From contig CAMQUX010000075.1 in NCBI GenBank assembly GCA_947037905.1, positions 1 through 6,668 of the forward strand: a stretch of DNA of 6,668 nt. Direction: 5' to 3'. The notes beneath the pieces are model-generated. The model worked only from the letters and a program-made list of their open reading frames with translations, did no database searches and was not told the DNA's origin. Within the stretch, counting starts at the first letter, position 1; every line of letters starts with the position of its first letter. Of this stretch, positions 4,829 to 6,668 are shown piece by piece. The DNA comes from an uncultured Desulfovibrionaceae bacterium. Lineage in GTDB: Bacteria > Desulfobacterota > Desulfovibrionia > Desulfovibrionales > Desulfovibrionaceae. Position numbers and translations under genes: made by a program.

Positions 4829-6379
4829 TTATTCCCACTCGATAGTACTTGGTGGTTTAGAAGAAATATCATACACAACACGGTTAATTCCTTGCACTTC
4901 ATTTATTATGCGGCTAGAAATTTTTGCGAGTATTTCATAAGGCACTTTAGACCAATCTGCAGTCATAGCATCAAGACTATCTACAATTCTTAGCGCTATT
5001 ACATGCTCATAAGTTCTATCATCGCCCATAACACCAACTGTTTTTAGTGGTAAAAGTACTGCAAAACCCTGCCATACTTTATTATACCAACCAGTTTCAC
5101 GCAGTTCTTCTTGTACTATACAATCTGCAAAACGCAAAACACTTAAACGCTCTTCTGTTATTTCGCCAATTATACGAATAGCAAGCCCCGGTCCTGGGAA
5201 CGGCTGACGCCAAACAATATGGTCAGGCATATCAAGCTCTTTTGCAACCTTTCGTACTTCATCTTTAAAGAGTTCTCGTAGTGGCTCTACAAGTTTTAAC
5301 TTCATAGTCTCAGGCAGCCCGCCCACATTATGATGGCTTTTTATTACCGCTGATGGACCTTTGAAAGATTCGCTCTCGATAACATCAGGATAAAGTGTTC
5401 CTTGCCCTAAAAAGGCTACATCTTGTATACGAGTTGCTTCTCTATCGAAAACATCAATAAAAGTATGCCCGATGATTTTTCGTTTTTCTTCTGGATCCGT
5501 AATATTTACAAGCTTTGATAAAAATTCTTCCTGCGCATCTACACAAATAACGTTCAGATTAAAAGATTCTGCTAAAAATGCAATAACTTCTTCACGCTCA
5601 CCCTTGCGAAGTAGTCCGTTATCTACAAAAATACAGTATAAATTATGCCCGATGGCACGATTTAAAAGCACCGCTGCTACTGTTGAGTCTATACCGCCAG
5701 AGAGCCCAAGTACAACTTTTTTATCGCCCACTTGTTTTTTTAATGTATCGATTGAGTTTTCAATAAAAGAACTCATGGACCAGTCTGCTTTTAGTCCTGC
5801 AATATTAAAAAGAAAGTTATTGATAATTGCTGAACCAAATTCAGTATGCGCAACCTCTGGATGAAATTGCAGTGCATAGATTTTCTTCTCAAAATTTGCC
5901 ATGGCGGCAATTTCGATAGAATCAGTCGAGCCAATAATTTCAAATCCATCAGGGAGTTTGTCTACGTGGTCGCCATGAGACATCCATGCGGTAAATTCTG
6001 TATTATTGCCAATATTATCCCAAAAATCTAACTGTTTATTTTGTATTTTAAAGCTTGCACGACCGTATTCTCTTTCTAAAGAAGAAACAACACTTCCGCC
6101 AAGTTCTTGTGCAAGAAGTTGCATGCCGTAGCAGATACCGAGAACAGGAAGCCCCCAGTCGAGATACTCTTTAGGCAGTTTTGGTGCATCTTCTTCTAAA
6201 ACACTCGCAGGTCCGCCAGATAAAATAAGGGCACTTGGTTGCAAGTTTTTAATTTTTTCAGGTGAAACAGTACAGGGATGAATCTCAGAATATATACCAG
6301 CCTCGCGGATACGGCGTGCGATAAGTTGTGTGAACTGTGAGCCAAAATCTATGATAATAACTTTATTTTGAGTCTGCAT
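4829..6379 (-). CDS. guaA: GMP synthase (glutamine-hydrolysing)
   Basis: GuaA is a cytoplasmic enzyme making GMP from XMP, glutamine and ATP, the last step of guanine nucleotide synthesis. All 516 residues are present and the length is typical. The class I glutamine amidotransferase domain (about 6-200) shows LSGGPASV (53-60), the oxyanion/nucleophile motif GICYGMQ with Cys83 (81-87), and the catalytic His173/Glu175 in QFHPEVAHTE. The ATP-pyrophosphatase domain (about 205-390) has the PP-loop GLSGGIDSTVA (225-235) and FVDNGLLRKGE (251-261). The C-terminal dimerisation and XMP-binding domain shows RQPFPGPGLAIRI (391-403) and the conserved end KPPSTIEWE. The start is supported by a GAGGG ribosome binding site (6384-6388) four bases before the ATG. 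It follows guaB by 67 bp, the common guaBA arrangement, and precedes tatB. No key residue is missing. Confidence 0.99.
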   Translation of the reverse strand: MQTQNKVIIIDFGSQFTQLIARRIREAGIYSEIHPCTVSPEKIKNLQPSALILSGGPASVLEEDAPKLPKEYLDWGLPVLGICYGMQLLAQELGGSVVSSLEREYGRASFKIQNKQLDFWDNIGNNTEFTAWMSHGDHVDKLPDGFEIIGSTDSIEIAAMANFEKKIYALQFHPEVAHTEFGSAIINNFLFNIAGLKADWSMSSFIENSIDTLKKQVGDKKVVLGLSGGIDSTVAAVLLNRAIGHNLYCIFVDNGLLRKGEREEVIAFLAESFNLNVICVDAQEEFLSKLVNITDPEEKRKIIGHTFIDVFDREATRIQDVAFLGQGTLYPDVIESESFKGPSAVIKSHHNVGGLPETMKLKLVEPLRELFKDEVRKVAKELDMPDHIVWRQPFPGPGLAIRIIGEITEERLSVLRFADCIVQEELRETGWYNKVWQGFAVLLPLKTVGVMGDDRTYEHVIALRIVDSLDAMTADWSKVPYEILAKISSRIINEVQGINRVVYDISSKPPSTIEWE

Positions 6380-6446
6380 TTTTCCCTCTAGGTATCTGTT
6401 TTTTTTATTTATTAATATTTAATATGTGAACAAAAAATTAAAAATC

Positions 6447-6668
6447 TTATTTTTCTACTTGGTAGTTAGGAGCTTCTTTTGTGATGATAACATCATGCAC
6501 ATGGCTTTCACGAAGTCCTGCTGCGGATATTTGTATGAACTGTGCGTTTTCCTGCACATCTGCAATAGTTTTACAGCCAAGATAGCCCATTCCAGAACGA
6601 ATACCGCCGAGTAATTGATGAATAGACTCACTTACATCACCACGGTATGGGACACGTCCAACAATACC
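6447..6668 (-). CDS. guaB: Inosine-5'-monophosphate dehydrogenase, C-terminal 73 residues (5' part outside window)
   Basis: GuaB oxidises IMP to XMP with NAD+, the committed step to guanine nucleotides, and supplies the substrate of the GuaA encoded next. Only the C-terminus is in the window: reading leftwards from 6668 the frame is open for 73 codons to a TAA at 6447-6449. Visible hallmarks are GIVGRVPYRGDVSESIHQLL (1-20), the active-site flap end of IMPDH; GGIRSGMGYLGCKTI (21-35); and the conserved terminal AGLRESHVHD and ITKEAPNYQVEK (to residue 73). The catalytic cysteine loop and CBS domains would lie upstream, beyond the window. No terminator is seen before guaA, supporting a guaBA operon. 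Identification rests on several invariant family motifs. Confidence 0.97.
   Translation of the reverse strand, partial: GIVGRVPYRGDVSESIHQLLGGIRSGMGYLGCKTIADVQENAQFIQISAAGLRESHVHDVIITKEAPNYQVEK

Overview
The window comes from an AT-rich bacterium and carries mostly housekeeping genes, with repeat-rich, non-coding DNA around one outer-membrane protein gene. An outer-membrane barrel protein with a signal peptide, together with separate TatB and TatC, points to a Gram-negative (diderm) organism. From memory of the family, the EF-G resembles proteins from Desulfovibrionaceae and related former deltaproteobacteria (for example the domain IV stretch SSEQAFYIAGSMA). Gene order guaB-guaA-tatB-tatC would also fit that group. 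No search was run, so this placement is an inference of moderate strength. The low GC would make it an AT-rich member of the group, perhaps host-associated.

Layout, left to right: (1) the 3' three-quarters of fusA (EF-G) on the + strand, closed by a strong intrinsic terminator. (2) A 380-bp non-coding leader with a 9-10 bp tandem repeat (nine units), a short imperfect 21-bp repeat and a good ribosome binding site. (3) A + strand gene for a 222-residue outer-membrane beta-barrel protein with a signal peptide. (4) A 458-bp convergent intergenic region holding a bidirectional terminator, a nine-unit 17-bp tandem array and a 22-bp AT palindrome. (5) On the - strand, read right to left: the 3' end of guaB, complete guaA, tatB and tatC.

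GuaB and GuaA are the two consecutive enzymes from IMP to GMP. TatB and TatC form the receptor complex of the twin-arginine translocase for folded proteins; no tatA lies in the window. The four - strand genes are co-directional with gaps of 67, 133 and 2 bp, so guaBA and tatBC are each likely operons and may be one transcription unit. Any tatC transcript running on would cross the 17-bp array before meeting the shared terminator.

No clearly new multi-gene system is visible. The features most worth a second look are the long lysine/threonine-rich cytoplasmic tails on both TatB and TatC, the tandem repeat upstream of the surface-protein gene, and the 17-bp minisatellite downstream of tatC.
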